From Methyloversatilis universalis EHg5 (GTDB lineage: Bacteria; Pseudomonadota; Gammaproteobacteria; Burkholderiales; Rhodocyclaceae): a DNA stretch of 64,000 nucleotides. Each line of letters starts with the position of its first letter. Position 1 is the first letter of the stretch. Under the pieces are notes generated by a model. That model was not told where the DNA came from, did not search any database, and worked only from the letters and a program-made list of their open reading frames with translations. This document shows positions 8,739 through 17,443 of this stretch, in pieces. Location: NCBI RefSeq assembly GCF_000378945.1, contig NZ_KB900539.1, positions 3,236,122 to 3,300,121 of the forward strand. Direction: 5' to 3'. Made by a program: the position numbers and the translations under genes.

Positions 8739-9440
8739 ATGAGCGAACACATTTCCAAGCGTTACGACCACGAACTCGAAGGCGTGCGCACCGGGCTGCT
8801 GCAGATGGGCGGCCTGATCGAGCAGCAGATCGAGCATGCGATGCGTGGCGTGATCGAGCGCAACCTGCCCATGCTCGAAGAGGTGATCGCCAACGACAAG
8901 AAGGTGAATGCGATGGAGGTCGAGCTGGACGACGCCTGCATCCACCTGATCGCCAAGCGCCAGCCGGCGGCCAGCGACCTGCGCGTCATCATGTCGGTGG
9001 TCAAGATCATCACCGACCTCGAACGCATCGGCGACGAGGTGAAGAAGATCGCCAAGATGGGGCGTCACATCCTGGAATCGGACGCGGTATTCGTACCGCG
9101 GGTCGAACTGCGCCACGCCGCCTCACTGGCAGTGGACATGCTGCGCCGCACGCTGGATTCGCTGGCGCGCATGGACGTGGGCAGCGCCACCGAGGTGGTG
9201 CGTCAGGACAAGGAGGTGGACGCCGAATTCAAGTCCATCATGCGCCAGCTCATCACCTTCATGATGGAAGACCCGCGCACCATTTCCTGTGGCCTGGACC
9301 TGCTGTTCATCGCCAAGGCGATCGAGCGCATCGGCGACCACTCGAAGAACATGGCGCAGTACGTGGTGTTCATGGTGAAGGGCACCGACGTGCGCCACGG
9401 CGGGCTGGCCGCGATGGAAGCGGCGGCGGCCAGCGACTGA
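8739..9440 (+). CDS. phoU: Phosphate-specific transport system accessory protein PhoU
   Basis: 233 aa. It is all-helical with two PhoU repeats: EHISKRYDHELEGVRTGLLQMGGLIEQQIEHA, the metal-binding LERIGDEVKKIAKM, and the second-repeat IERIGDHSKNMAQYVVFM. Family role: negative control of the Pst transporter and the PhoR/PhoB response. There are no pstSCAB or phoBR genes next to it, so this is an orphan copy or the pst operon lies elsewhere. Start chosen at the ATG that begins the conserved domain; the frame is open further upstream but overlaps rpiA. A good Rho-independent terminator follows. Confidence 0.95.
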   Translation: MSEHISKRYDHELEGVRTGLLQMGGLIEQQIEHAMRGVIERNLPMLEEVIANDKKVNAMEVELDDACIHLIAKRQPAASDLRVIMSVVKIITDLERIGDEVKKIAKMGRHILESDAVFVPRVELRHAASLAVDMLRRTLDSLARMDVGSATEVVRQDKEVDAEFKSIMRQLITFMMEDPRTISCGLDLLFIAKAIERIGDHSKNMAQYVVFMVKGTDVRHGGLAAMEAAAASD

Positions 9441-9450
9441 ACGGTTCGGT

Positions 9451-10341
9451 TCAGCGCAGCAAGGCCGGCTGGGCGCCGGCCTTTTTTTCGCCGGCGTCGA
9501 CCGGTGCTTCGGCCATACGCTCCGCCGCAGCCTTTTCCGCGCCCTTGCGTGCAGCCGGCGGCAGCGGCTGTTCCACATCAGGCATCGAACTGGCGCGCGA
9601 CAGTTCCTGCGCCTGCGCCAGCTGTTCCGGTTTCAGCGAAGCGGCGATCTCGTCGCGCGCACCGCGTGCCGCACCGTGGCCCTGGGCCGCAGCGCGGTTG
9701 AACCAGGCGTAGGCACGCACCAGATCGGCCGGCACCCCTTCGCCGATCCGATGCAGCCGCCCCATGTGGTACTGGGCGCCGACATGCCCATTGCGGGCCG
9801 CGCTGGTGAACCACTTGCCGGCTGCCGCATAGTCCTGCAGCGTGCCGCGCCCCAGCTTGTAAGCCAGCCCCAGTTCGTACTGCGCCCGGACATGCCCCTG
9901 TTCCGCGGCCCGCTCCAGCCAGCGTATCGATTCGGCCAGATCCTCGGCCTTGCCGGTGCCACCCTGCGACAGCATCATGCCGAAGCTGTACTGCGCCTCC
10001 GGATCACCGGTGTGCGCGCGGGCGCGCTCGGCTTCCATCGGCTCCAGTTCCGCGATCAGCTTTTCGTGTTCGGACTGACTGCGTGTATCGACGCCACGGA
10101 AGGTGACCACCACCGCGCTCGCCAGACCGGCCGCCAGCGCACCGCCCACCAGCGCCAGCGGCAGCCGGCGGAAACGGACGAAGCGCTTGTGGCAGTTCCG
10201 GCAGCGGACAGGCTTGAGCCAGAAGCGCCCCGCCTTCTCGTCGGAGCTCTTCCAGCTGGAATCCTTGGTGTTGGTGCTGAGGCAGTAAGGGCAGCTACGC
10301 GCTCCCTGCAGCAGGCTGGATCGACGGGTGGTCACAGTCAT
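9451..10341 (-). CDS. Membrane-anchored zinc-ribbon/Sel1-repeat protein
   Basis: 296 aa, function unknown. The N-terminal 60 residues form a zinc-ribbon-like module (CPYC at about 18-21 and CRNC at about 47-50), followed by a basic segment and a single transmembrane helix (LPLALVGGALAAGLASAVVVTF, about 60-81), so the ribbon should be cytoplasmic. The remainder has at least three Sel1/TPR-like repeats, for example AQYSFGMMLSQGG, AQYELGLAYKLGRG and AQYHMGRLHRIGEG, each ending in a WF/WL-type helix. It ends with a charged, low-complexity tail (KGAEKAAAERMAEA). Such repeats usually serve protein-protein interaction. It lies 51 nt downstream of yggX on the same strand. Confidence 0.7.
   Translation of the reverse strand: MTVTTRRSSLLQGARSCPYCLSTNTKDSSWKSSDEKAGRFWLKPVRCRNCHKRFVRFRRLPLALVGGALAAGLASAVVVTFRGVDTRSQSEHEKLIAELEPMEAERARAHTGDPEAQYSFGMMLSQGGTGKAEDLAESIRWLERAAEQGHVRAQYELGLAYKLGRGTLQDYAAAGKWFTSAARNGHVGAQYHMGRLHRIGEGVPADLVRAYAWFNRAAAQGHGAARGARDEIAASLKPEQLAQAQELSRASSMPDVEQPLPPAARKGAEKAAAERMAEAPVDAGEKKAGAQPALLR
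9463..9488 (+). terminator. Rho-independent terminator after phoU
   Basis: GGCCGGC (9463-9469), loop TGGGC, GCCGGCC (9475-9481), then seven T (9482-9488). It terminates rightward phoU transcription, yet it lies inside the last codons of the convergent reverse-strand gene at 9451-10341 and encodes part of its C-terminal EKKAGAQPALLR. Confidence 0.9.
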
Positions 10342-10392
10342 GGCGCGAAGCTATCACGGGGATTTTTTCCCGCCCGTGAAGAACTGTTTCGA

Positions 10393-10665
10393 TCAGGCTG
10401 ACGGGGGAACGAAGCCCGTGACCTGGTCCGCACCTTCACCGAAAAAGTGCTTTTCCATCTGTTCCGCCAGGTATTTCCGGGCGCGCGCATCCATCAGGCT
10501 GAGGCGGTTCTCGTTGATCAGCATGGTCTGGTACTTCACCCACTGCTGCCAGGCCTCCTTGGATACCGATTCATAGATGCGGGCGCCAAGCGGGCCGGGA
10601 ATGGGCGCGAAATCCAGCCCCTCGGCTTCGCGTCCGAGCTTGATGCAATTGACCATGCGTGCCAT
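10393..10665 (-). CDS. yggX: YggX-type Fe(2+)-trafficking / oxidative damage protection protein
   Basis: 90 aa, the normal family length. It starts with [21 protein letters not shown], containing the single conserved cysteine (C7), and continues with the family-typical [38 protein letters not shown]. The family supports iron-sulfur cluster integrity under oxidative stress. It is followed on the same strand by the Sel1 protein and preceded at 85 nt by the PAS-GGDEF gene. Confidence 0.97.
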   Translation of the reverse strand: MARMVNCIKLGREAEGLDFAPIPGPLGARIYESVSKEAWQQWVKYQTMLINENRLSLMDARARKYLAEQMEKHFFGEGADQVTGFVPPSA

Positions 10666-10750
10666 CTGAAACTCCTGAAAAGCGTGTTCGTTGAAAGACG
10701 GATTCTAAGGCCGCGCCGAGCATCCGGCGTCACGCCGATGCAGGCGCCGC

Positions 10751-12814
10751 TCAGGTGCCGTGTTTGCGTTCATACATCCGGAAAGCGTTCTTGCCGCCGT
10801 TCTTGGCGGCGTACATGGCCGAATCGGCTGCCGTCAGCAGCGTTTCGCCACTGTGCGCGTGCAGCGGATAGATGCCGATGCCGGTACTGGTGGTGACCTG
10901 GGTACTGCGCCCGTTGAACTCGAACACCATGCCGGCCACCTTGTCGCCGACGCGCCGAGCCAGGCCGGTCAGCGCCTGTTCGTCGGTATCCGGCGCCAGC
11001 ACCGCGAATTCGTCGCCGCCCAGCCGGAAGAACATTTCATTGCGGCGGATGATGGCGCCGACGTCGCGCGCCAGCCGCACCAGCACCTCGTCGCCAGCCT
11101 GATGGCCGAACAGGTCGTTCACCGGCTTGAAGCCGTCCAGGTCGAACATGAGCAGGCCAAGCTGGGTCTTGCGACGACCGGCTTCGGCAATCATGCGCTC
11201 CAGTTCTTCGTGGAAGCGGCGGCGGTTGTACAGATTGGTCAACGGATCGCGCTCGGCCATGTTCACGAGCGCTTCGGCCGCCCGCCGCTCGGCGGTCACG
11301 TCCTCGTAGATCCACACCCGACCGAGGAAGCGGCCGGGCGAGGCCGAGGGCACCAGCGCTGACTGCTCCCGGATGATGCGGCCATCGCGCAGCGGAATGT
11401 CCTGCGGCTCGGTCGGTGTGCGGCAGGCGAGCACCTTCTTCACCTGTTCGCGGTAGCCCTCCTCGTCCGCCCGCATGCTCGCGGTGCGATCGATCAGCAC
11501 CGCATCCCGCATGCCCGACAGGTTCTCGTCGGCGGCGAAGCCCCAGATGGACTTCAGCATGCGGTTGGCGTGCTGCGCCCGGCCGTCGCGATCAACGAAG
11601 AGCACGCCGAGATTGATCAGGTCGAGCAGCGCCTCCAGCCGCGAACGTTCCTCTTCGCTGCGCGTCAGGTAATAGTCGCGCAGGCCCTGCTCCCGGCGCA
11701 GCGCAGTCACCGTGTCCAGCAGCTTCAGTTCCGCTTCCTTGCGGCTCTGGATATCGTCGGCGGACACCCGCACGCCGAGACAGATGCCACCTTCGTCGTA
11801 GATGGGCTGCCAGTTCAGCGCGACCCACACCACCGTCCCCTCCCGATGCAGCAGCCGCACCTCGAAATTCTCGCCACTGGCGCCAGCGAGCGCGTCGCTC
11901 GCCCGCGCGGCGAAAATGCGGCGGTCCTTCTCGTGGATGAGCATGGAAGACAGGTCTTCGGCCAGCAGACAGTCCAGCGGCGTGTAACCGGTCACCCGTT
12001 CGATCGAGCGATTCACCCAGATCAGCCGGCCCTGCGGGCTGAACCAGGCTTCGACGCCGAAAGTGAAATCGGCGATCGCGTGGAAACGCGATTCGCTCTT
12101 ACGCAGCGCGGTCACCCGCTCGTCGAGCGCCTGCACCATCTGGTTGAAGGCACGGGTGAGCCGGGCCAGCGCATCGTCACCCCGTACCGGCAGCGGCGCC
12201 ACGTCCTCGGCCCGGCGCAGGGCGACCGCGCGGTTCTCGATCGCACTCACGCCATCGAGCACGCCGCCAAGCACCCAGCGCATCAGCAGGGCATGCAGCA
12301 CCAGCACCAGTACGGCCAGTCCGGCAGCACCGCCGCGCAGCAGCTCGAGCGATGTTTCCAGACCCGACAGATCGGCGCTAGCCCTGAGCACACCCACCGG
12401 CGAACGACGGCCGGGCTGCAGCAGTTCGATCCGCATTTCGTAACGACCGCGCCCGGCGTCGAGTGCGGCCTGCAGGTCGGCGTGCGGCGAACCGAGCGCA
12501 GCCGGACCGCCGTCGGCCACCAGCACCCGCCCACCCTCATCCCTGACTTCGGCATAGACCAGCTGGCCCAGCCGGCGCAGCGTGCCCAGTTCGGAGGCCA
12601 GACGGGCGGGATCTCCGCCCACCAGGCCGCTCAGGCGCGACTGCATGTCGGCGCTCAGATAGTCCAGCCGCACCGCCTCGCGCGCCACCAGCTGCACGGT
12701 CAGCTGACTGCAGGCCCAGGCCAGCACGCCTCCGGACAGCAGCGCCAGCAGCAGGACCGACGCGATCAGCCGCCCCTGAAGCACGCCGATGCGGCGGTTC
12801 AGCAGGCGGAGCAT
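10751..12814 (-). CDS. PAS/HAMP-containing membrane diguanylate cyclase
   Basis: 687 aa sensor. Transmembrane helix 1 (about 12-33) and helix 2 (about 160-180) bound a periplasmic sensing region of about 125 residues. A HAMP segment follows (AIENRAVALRRAEDVAPLP), then one PAS domain (FHAIADFTFGVEAWFSPQGRLIWVNRSIERVTGY) with a PAC motif, a second PAS (LLDLINLGVLFVDRDGRAQHANRML), and a C-terminal GGDEF domain with an intact GGDEF at about 599-603, so cyclic-di-GMP synthesis is expected. The inhibitory-site position reads RRNE rather than RxxD, which may weaken product inhibition. No EAL domain. ATG has GGAG eight bases upstream. It lies 19 nt from argA, but a functional link is unlikely. Confidence 0.92.
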   Translation of the reverse strand: MLRLLNRRIGVLQGRLIASVLLLALLSGGVLAWACSQLTVQLVAREAVRLDYLSADMQSRLSGLVGGDPARLASELGTLRRLGQLVYAEVRDEGGRVLVADGGPAALGSPHADLQAALDAGRGRYEMRIELLQPGRRSPVGVLRASADLSGLETSLELLRGGAAGLAVLVLVLHALLMRWVLGGVLDGVSAIENRAVALRRAEDVAPLPVRGDDALARLTRAFNQMVQALDERVTALRKSESRFHAIADFTFGVEAWFSPQGRLIWVNRSIERVTGYTPLDCLLAEDLSSMLIHEKDRRIFAARASDALAGASGENFEVRLLHREGTVVWVALNWQPIYDEGGICLGVRVSADDIQSRKEAELKLLDTVTALRREQGLRDYYLTRSEEERSRLEALLDLINLGVLFVDRDGRAQHANRMLKSIWGFAADENLSGMRDAVLIDRTASMRADEEGYREQVKKVLACRTPTEPQDIPLRDGRIIREQSALVPSASPGRFLGRVWIYEDVTAERRAAEALVNMAERDPLTNLYNRRRFHEELERMIAEAGRRKTQLGLLMFDLDGFKPVNDLFGHQAGDEVLVRLARDVGAIIRRNEMFFRLGGDEFAVLAPDTDEQALTGLARRVGDKVAGMVFEFNGRSTQVTTSTGIGIYPLHAHSGETLLTAADSAMYAAKNGGKNAFRMYERKHGT

Positions 12815-12833
12815 GCGCGGGGCTCCATCGAGG

Positions 12834-14156
12834 TCACAGTCGCTTCACCAGCACCTTGCTGCGGCGCTGCGGGTTGTAGTTCTCCCGCCTGATCCGCGGC
12901 AGCGCATCGATGCCGGCCTCCTTGAAACCGCGCTCGACGAACCAGTGCGCGGTCACCGTGGTGAGCACGAACAGGTCACGTATCTTTTCCGCACGCGCGC
13001 GGGTTTCGACATAGCTCAGTATCTGTTCGCCGTAGCCATGCCGGCGATACTCGGACATGACGGCCAGACAGGCCAGTTCGGCCATTTCCTCTTCCGGATA
13101 CGGATAGAAGGCGGCGCAGCCCATGATGACTTCATCGTGTTCGAGCACGCTGAAACGCTCGATCTCGCGCTCCAGCCGCTCACGGCCGCGGCTCACCAGC
13201 GTGCCGTCGGCCTCCAGCGGCGCGATCAGGCCGGCAATTGCCGGCACGTCCTCGACACCGGCGTGACGCATGCGCGCCAGTCGTTCGCGCGAAATGACGG
13301 TACCCACGCCCTGGGTGGTAAAGAATTCCAGCAGCAGCGCACCGTCCAGGTCACGGTCGATCATGTGGGCGCGCGCCACGCCCAGCTTCACCGCGCGTAT
13401 CGCGCGCGGCAGGTAGAGACCGAGATCTTCGGTGATGCCACGACCGGCCTTCAGCCATTGCGTGGCTTCGTCGGCAGTCAGTTCAGGCACCAGCTCGCCG
13501 GCTTCATCGACGATGCCCGGCGCGTCGCACAGGTAGATGAGCTTGGTCGCCTGCAGCGCAACCGCGACCGATTCGGCCACCTCTTCCATGCTGAGGTTGA
13601 ACACCTCGCCGGTGAGCGAATAGCCATAGGGCTGGATCAGCACGATGTCGCTGTCGGCCAGCGCGTCGTTCAGCGCTTCGACGTCGACCTTGCGCACGGT
13701 GCCGGTGTAGCCGTGGTCGATGCCATCGACCACGCCCACCGGGCGCGCGGTCAGGAAGTTGCCCGACGCCACTTCGATCGTGCTGCCGGCCATCGGCGTA
13801 TTGGGCAGCCCCTGCGAGAACAGCGCCTCGACGTCGATGCGGATGGCGCCGTTGGCGCGTTTGACGCATTCCATCGCCTGCGCGTCGGTCACCCGCAAAC
13901 CCTTGTGGTAGCGGGCTTCCAGGCTGCGGGCCGCCAGTTCTTCCTCGATCTGCGGGCGAGCGCCCACCACCAGCACCAGCTTGATGCCGAGTGCAGCGAG
14001 CAGGTTGCAGTCCTGCACCAGCGAATTGGCCAGCGGGCCCTGCAGCACCTCGCCGCCGACGGCGATGACGAAGGTGCGGCCGCCGAAGGCGTGGATATAG
14101 GGTGCGGCGCTGCGCACCCAGGCGACGAAGCGCCGCGAATCGGGGTCGGCGTGCAT
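12834..14156 (-). CDS. argA: Amino-acid N-acetyltransferase (N-acetylglutamate synthase)
   Basis: 440 aa, first step of arginine biosynthesis (acetyl-CoA + glutamate). The N-terminal two thirds is an amino-acid-kinase fold that binds arginine for feedback inhibition (FVIAVGGEVLQG, LVLVVGARPQIEEEL). The C-terminal third is a GNAT acetyltransferase (ELACLAVMSEYRRHGYGEQIL). Size and domain order match classical ArgA rather than the short ArgA/ArgO forms. Upstream on the same strand, 70 nt away, is the PPK2-type phosphotransferase. Confidence 0.95.
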   Translation of the reverse strand: MHADPDSRRFVAWVRSAAPYIHAFGGRTFVIAVGGEVLQGPLANSLVQDCNLLAALGIKLVLVVGARPQIEEELAARSLEARYHKGLRVTDAQAMECVKRANGAIRIDVEALFSQGLPNTPMAGSTIEVASGNFLTARPVGVVDGIDHGYTGTVRKVDVEALNDALADSDIVLIQPYGYSLTGEVFNLSMEEVAESVAVALQATKLIYLCDAPGIVDEAGELVPELTADEATQWLKAGRGITEDLGLYLPRAIRAVKLGVARAHMIDRDLDGALLLEFFTTQGVGTVISRERLARMRHAGVEDVPAIAGLIAPLEADGTLVSRGRERLEREIERFSVLEHDEVIMGCAAFYPYPEEEMAELACLAVMSEYRRHGYGEQILSYVETRARAEKIRDLFVLTTVTAHWFVERGFKEAGIDALPRIRRENYNPQRRSKVLVKRL

Positions 14157-14226
14157 GCGGTGTCCGGTCAGAGATGTGCCACGATTTTAGCCGGAGCAGG
14201 TGTCCTGACGTTGACCCATGTGCAAG

Positions 14227-15705
14227 TCACTGCAATTCGGATTCCAGCCGGTCACACAGCGCTTCCAGTATGGTGAGCCGGGCGCGGTACTTGTCGTCGG
14301 CCACCACCACCGACCACGGCGCCCGCTCGGTGTGGGTGCGCGCCAGCATGTCCTGCACTGCCGGCAGGTAGTCGCCCCAGCGCTCGCGGTTGCGCCAGTC
14401 CTCCGGCGTGATCTTGAAACGCTTGAAACGGCGACGACCGCGCTCGTTGAAGCGGCGCAGCTGCTCGTCGGCACTCACCTGCAGCCAGAATTTGCAGACG
14501 ATGATGCCGTGCTCTGACCATTCCTGCTCGAAAGCGTTGATCTCTTCATAGGCGCGCGACCAGTCAGGTTCGGCTGCAAAGCCTTCGACCCGCTCGACCA
14601 GCACCCGGCCATACCAGGAACGGTCGAACAGAGCGACCCGGCCGTCACGCGGCACGTCGCGCCAGAAGCGCCACAGCCAGGGGTAGAGCCGTTCGTGCTC
14701 GGTTGGCGCCGCCACCGGATGCACCCGGTAGTTGCGGGCATCCAGCGCATGGGTGATGCGGCGTATCGCGCCCCCCTTGCCGGCGGCGTCCATGCCTTCG
14801 AACGCCACCGCCAGCGAACGGCGCGCGAAAGCGGGATGGCGCAACAGCAGATTGAGCCGGCCCTGCAGACGCTCCAGTTCCGGCTCGTAATCGTGCTTGT
14901 TCATGGGTTTGCCCGCCGCGTGCGCAGACTGCGCCGGCTGTTCGCTCGGCACCACAAGTGGCGGCAGCGCGGGCGCGGCGTTACGGCGCTGTCCGGCCAG
15001 CGCCGCCTTCAGCGCTTTCAGGATGACCTTGCCAACCGCCAGTTCCGCCTGCCCGAGGTCGCTCGCATCGACCAGATTCCAGGGTGCATGCACCGTGTCC
15101 GACATCCGGATCGCCTCCTCCGCCACCTTGCAGATGCGCTTGTGCTGGCGGTGCGCCCGCCAGTCCTCGGCGGTCACCCGCCAGCGGGTGGCCTTGTCGC
15201 GCTCCAGTTCACGGAAGTGCGCATGCTGGCGATCGGCGTCCAGATGCAGCCAGAACTTGAGCACCACCGCACCTTCCATCGCCAGCATGCGCTCGAAACG
15301 CTGGATTTCGTGCAGCGTGTGCCAGAAGGCGTGGCGCTTGATGCGGCGATTCACCCGGGCGTCGATCGCCTCGGTGTACCAGCCTTCGAAAATGATGGCG
15401 GTGCGTCCGCGCGAGGGCAGCGCCTGCCAGTAGCGCCACATGTGCGGGCGCTGCCGCTCGGCTTCGTCGCGCGGGCCGAAGGCGCTGGTGCGGATGTGGC
15501 GCGGGTCCATCCACTCATTCAGCGTGTTGACCAGCCGGCCCCGTCCGGCGCCGGCAATGCCCGCGATCAGCACCACCACCGGTGTGCGTCCCTGTTCCAG
15601 CACCGAATACTGTGCGTCGAGCAGATCGGCACGCAGACGCGATACCGCGCGCTCCAGCCTTTCCTCGTCCATCGGTTCGACCTGCTGCGACAGCGACGCG
15701 AACAT
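14227..15705 (-). CDS. pap: Polyphosphate:AMP phosphotransferase (double PPK2 domain)
   Basis: 492 aa. It carries two tandem PPK2 domains, the layout of class II PPK2 / Pap enzymes that use polyphosphate to convert AMP to ADP. The N-terminal copy has the loop GIAGAGRG (residues about 49-56) in which the P-loop lysine is replaced by Arg. The C-terminal copy has the intact GMDAAGKGG P-loop, the lid-type TEHERLYPWLWRFW and the Walker-B-like FDRSWYGR. The C-terminal domain is therefore the likely catalytic one, as known for the family. The start codon shares one base with the rsmE stop (TGATG at 15703-15707), indicating translational coupling. Confidence 0.93.
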   Translation of the reverse strand: MFASLSQQVEPMDEERLERAVSRLRADLLDAQYSVLEQGRTPVVVLIAGIAGAGRGRLVNTLNEWMDPRHIRTSAFGPRDEAERQRPHMWRYWQALPSRGRTAIIFEGWYTEAIDARVNRRIKRHAFWHTLHEIQRFERMLAMEGAVVLKFWLHLDADRQHAHFRELERDKATRWRVTAEDWRAHRQHKRICKVAEEAIRMSDTVHAPWNLVDASDLGQAELAVGKVILKALKAALAGQRRNAAPALPPLVVPSEQPAQSAHAAGKPMNKHDYEPELERLQGRLNLLLRHPAFARRSLAVAFEGMDAAGKGGAIRRITHALDARNYRVHPVAAPTEHERLYPWLWRFWRDVPRDGRVALFDRSWYGRVLVERVEGFAAEPDWSRAYEEINAFEQEWSEHGIIVCKFWLQVSADEQLRRFNERGRRRFKRFKITPEDWRNRERWGDYLPAVQDMLARTHTERAPWSVVVADDKYRARLTILEALCDRLESELQ

Positions 15706-16427
15706 CAGAAATCTCCGATCAGGGTATTGAGTGCGGCCAGCACCGCCGCGCCGGCGGTTTCGGTGCGCAGCACCCGCGGCCCCAGCGTGAGCGGCTGGAA
15801 GCCGGCCGCCCGGGCGGCTGCCAGCTCTTCGTCGTCAAAGCCGCCTTCCGGGCCGATCAGCACGGTGAGCGCTTCATCGGCACGCAGCCCGGCGGACTTC
15901 AGCGGAATGCCACCTTCGGGATGCAGCACGAAACGCCGGCCGGACGCGCTTGCCAGTGCCTGCGGCAGATTCAGCAGCGGCGCCACTTCGGGCACGACGT
16001 TGCGGCCGCACTGTTCGCAGGCCGACACCGCGATCTGCTGCCAGTGCTCGACCCGCCGCTGAGCGCGGTCGCCACTCAGTTTCACCACCGCGCGCCGGCT
16101 GGCCACCGGCTGCACCCGGACCGCCCCCAGCTCGACCGCCTTCTGCACGATCCAGTCCATCTTGTCGGAGGCCGCCAGGCATTGCATCAGCGTGACCGAC
16201 AGCGGCGACTCGCGCTGCGGCCGCGCCTCGCCGCCGATGTCGGCCTGCAGCGTCTTGCCGCTGCGCAGCAGGCGAGCGGAAAACTCGCTGCCGCACCCGT
16301 CAAACAGCGTGACCGGATCGCCGGCAGACAGGCGCAGCACGCGCTCGATGTGGTGCGCCACCGGCGCGGGCAGGTCGATCACGCCGGAGGGCTGATCGGG
16401 CAGGGAGCAAAAGAAGCGTGGAATCAT
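15705..16427 (-). CDS. rsmE: 16S rRNA (uracil-1498-N3)-methyltransferase RsmE
   Basis: 240 aa from the ATG at 16427 (MIPRFFCSL, the usual N-terminus); an in-frame upstream ATG at 16469 would add 14 atypical residues. SPOUT-type methyltransferase: an N-terminal PUA-like domain (about 1-70), then the trefoil-knot SAM site with LIGPEGGFDDEELAAARAAGF and LGPRVLRTETAGAAVLAAL near the C-terminus. It methylates U1498 in the 30S decoding region. Coupled to the downstream pap gene, and divergent from the inositol-phosphatase gene across about 194 nt. Confidence 0.95.
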   Translation of the reverse strand: MIPRFFCSLPDQPSGVIDLPAPVAHHIERVLRLSAGDPVTLFDGCGSEFSARLLRSGKTLQADIGGEARPQRESPLSVTLMQCLAASDKMDWIVQKAVELGAVRVQPVASRRAVVKLSGDRAQRRVEHWQQIAVSACEQCGRNVVPEVAPLLNLPQALASASGRRFVLHPEGGIPLKSAGLRADEALTVLIGPEGGFDDEELAAARAAGFQPLTLGPRVLRTETAGAAVLAALNTLIGDF

Positions 16428-16621
16428 CGTGTTATTATTTGTGCACTGCAAGAACACCCACTGCGACACGACAAGCCTGCCAACCCCTCCTCAGGCGATG
16501 GCGGCCGCCGCCGTAATCAGTCGGGACAGCCCGGATCACCGGTCACTGCCGCGAACGATACTGCCACGCCGAGCCGCCGGGGTGCATCCGGATCAAAAGC
16601 ACGGCACACTGACGGACGACC

Positions 16622-17422
16622 ATGAGCTCATCCACCCTGCAACAGATCGTCGACACCGCGCGCAGCGTCGCCCGCGAGGTGATCATGCCGCACTTCCTGA
16701 CTGCCCAGCGCAATCAGAAGGACGACGGCAGCCTGTTTACCGTGGTCGATCTGGCCGCCCAGGAAGCGCTGATCGAACGCCTGCCGCGCATCATCGACCG
16801 TCCGGTGCTGGGCGAGGAAATGCCCGAGTCGGTGCAGTTGAGGCTGTGGCACGAAGGCGAAGACGGCATCTGGTGCATCGACCCGATCGACGGCACCACC
16901 AATTTCGTCAACGGCATTCCCTTCTTCGGTGTCGCCATCGCCTACATCCAGGGCGGACGTACTCGTTACGGCGTCGTGTACAACCCGATGACCGACGAAG
17001 CCTTCTACGCGGAAGAAGGCGGCGGTGCCTTCCTGAACGGCAATCCGCTGCCGCTGCGCACGCCGGCCCGCCACCTGCTGGATGCGGTGGCAGGCGTAGA
17101 TTTCAAACGCATCCCGAAGGCGCTGGGCGATGCACTCGCCACCCAGTCTCCCTTCTACTCGCAGCGCAACTTCGGCTCCAGCGCGCTGGAATGGTGTTTC
17201 ATCGCCGCCGCCCGGCTGGATGTCTATCTGCACGGCGGCCAGATGATGTGGGATTTCGCCGCCGGCAGCCTGATCGCCGCCGAAGCCGGCGCGCGCTGCT
17301 CGATGCTGGACGGCGAACCGCTGGACATGGCACCCGGCCGCAAGACACCGGTGGTGGTCGGCGCCAATGCCGACCTCTACCGCGAATGGATGGACTGGCT
17401 GTCCGCCCACGGCGGCCGCTGA
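16622..17422 (+). CDS. Inositol-monophosphatase family phosphatase
   Basis: 266 aa. Li+-sensitive, Mg2+-dependent phosphatase fold. Metal-site motifs are all present: GEEMPES, DPIDGTTNF (family consensus DPIDGT) and WDFAAGSLIAAEAG. Substrate cannot be fixed: candidates within the family are inositol-1-phosphate, histidinol phosphate, or a sugar bisphosphate. It is divergent from rsmE and convergent with cbbR; the location next to cbbR may be chance. Confidence 0.9.
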   Translation: MSSSTLQQIVDTARSVAREVIMPHFLTAQRNQKDDGSLFTVVDLAAQEALIERLPRIIDRPVLGEEMPESVQLRLWHEGEDGIWCIDPIDGTTNFVNGIPFFGVAIAYIQGGRTRYGVVYNPMTDEAFYAEEGGGAFLNGNPLPLRTPARHLLDAVAGVDFKRIPKALGDALATQSPFYSQRNFGSSALEWCFIAAARLDVYLHGGQMMWDFAAGSLIAAEAGARCSMLDGEPLDMAPGRKTPVVVGANADLYREWMDWLSAHGGR

Positions 17423-17443
17423 ATCACGCGCGCCCGTCCGTCC

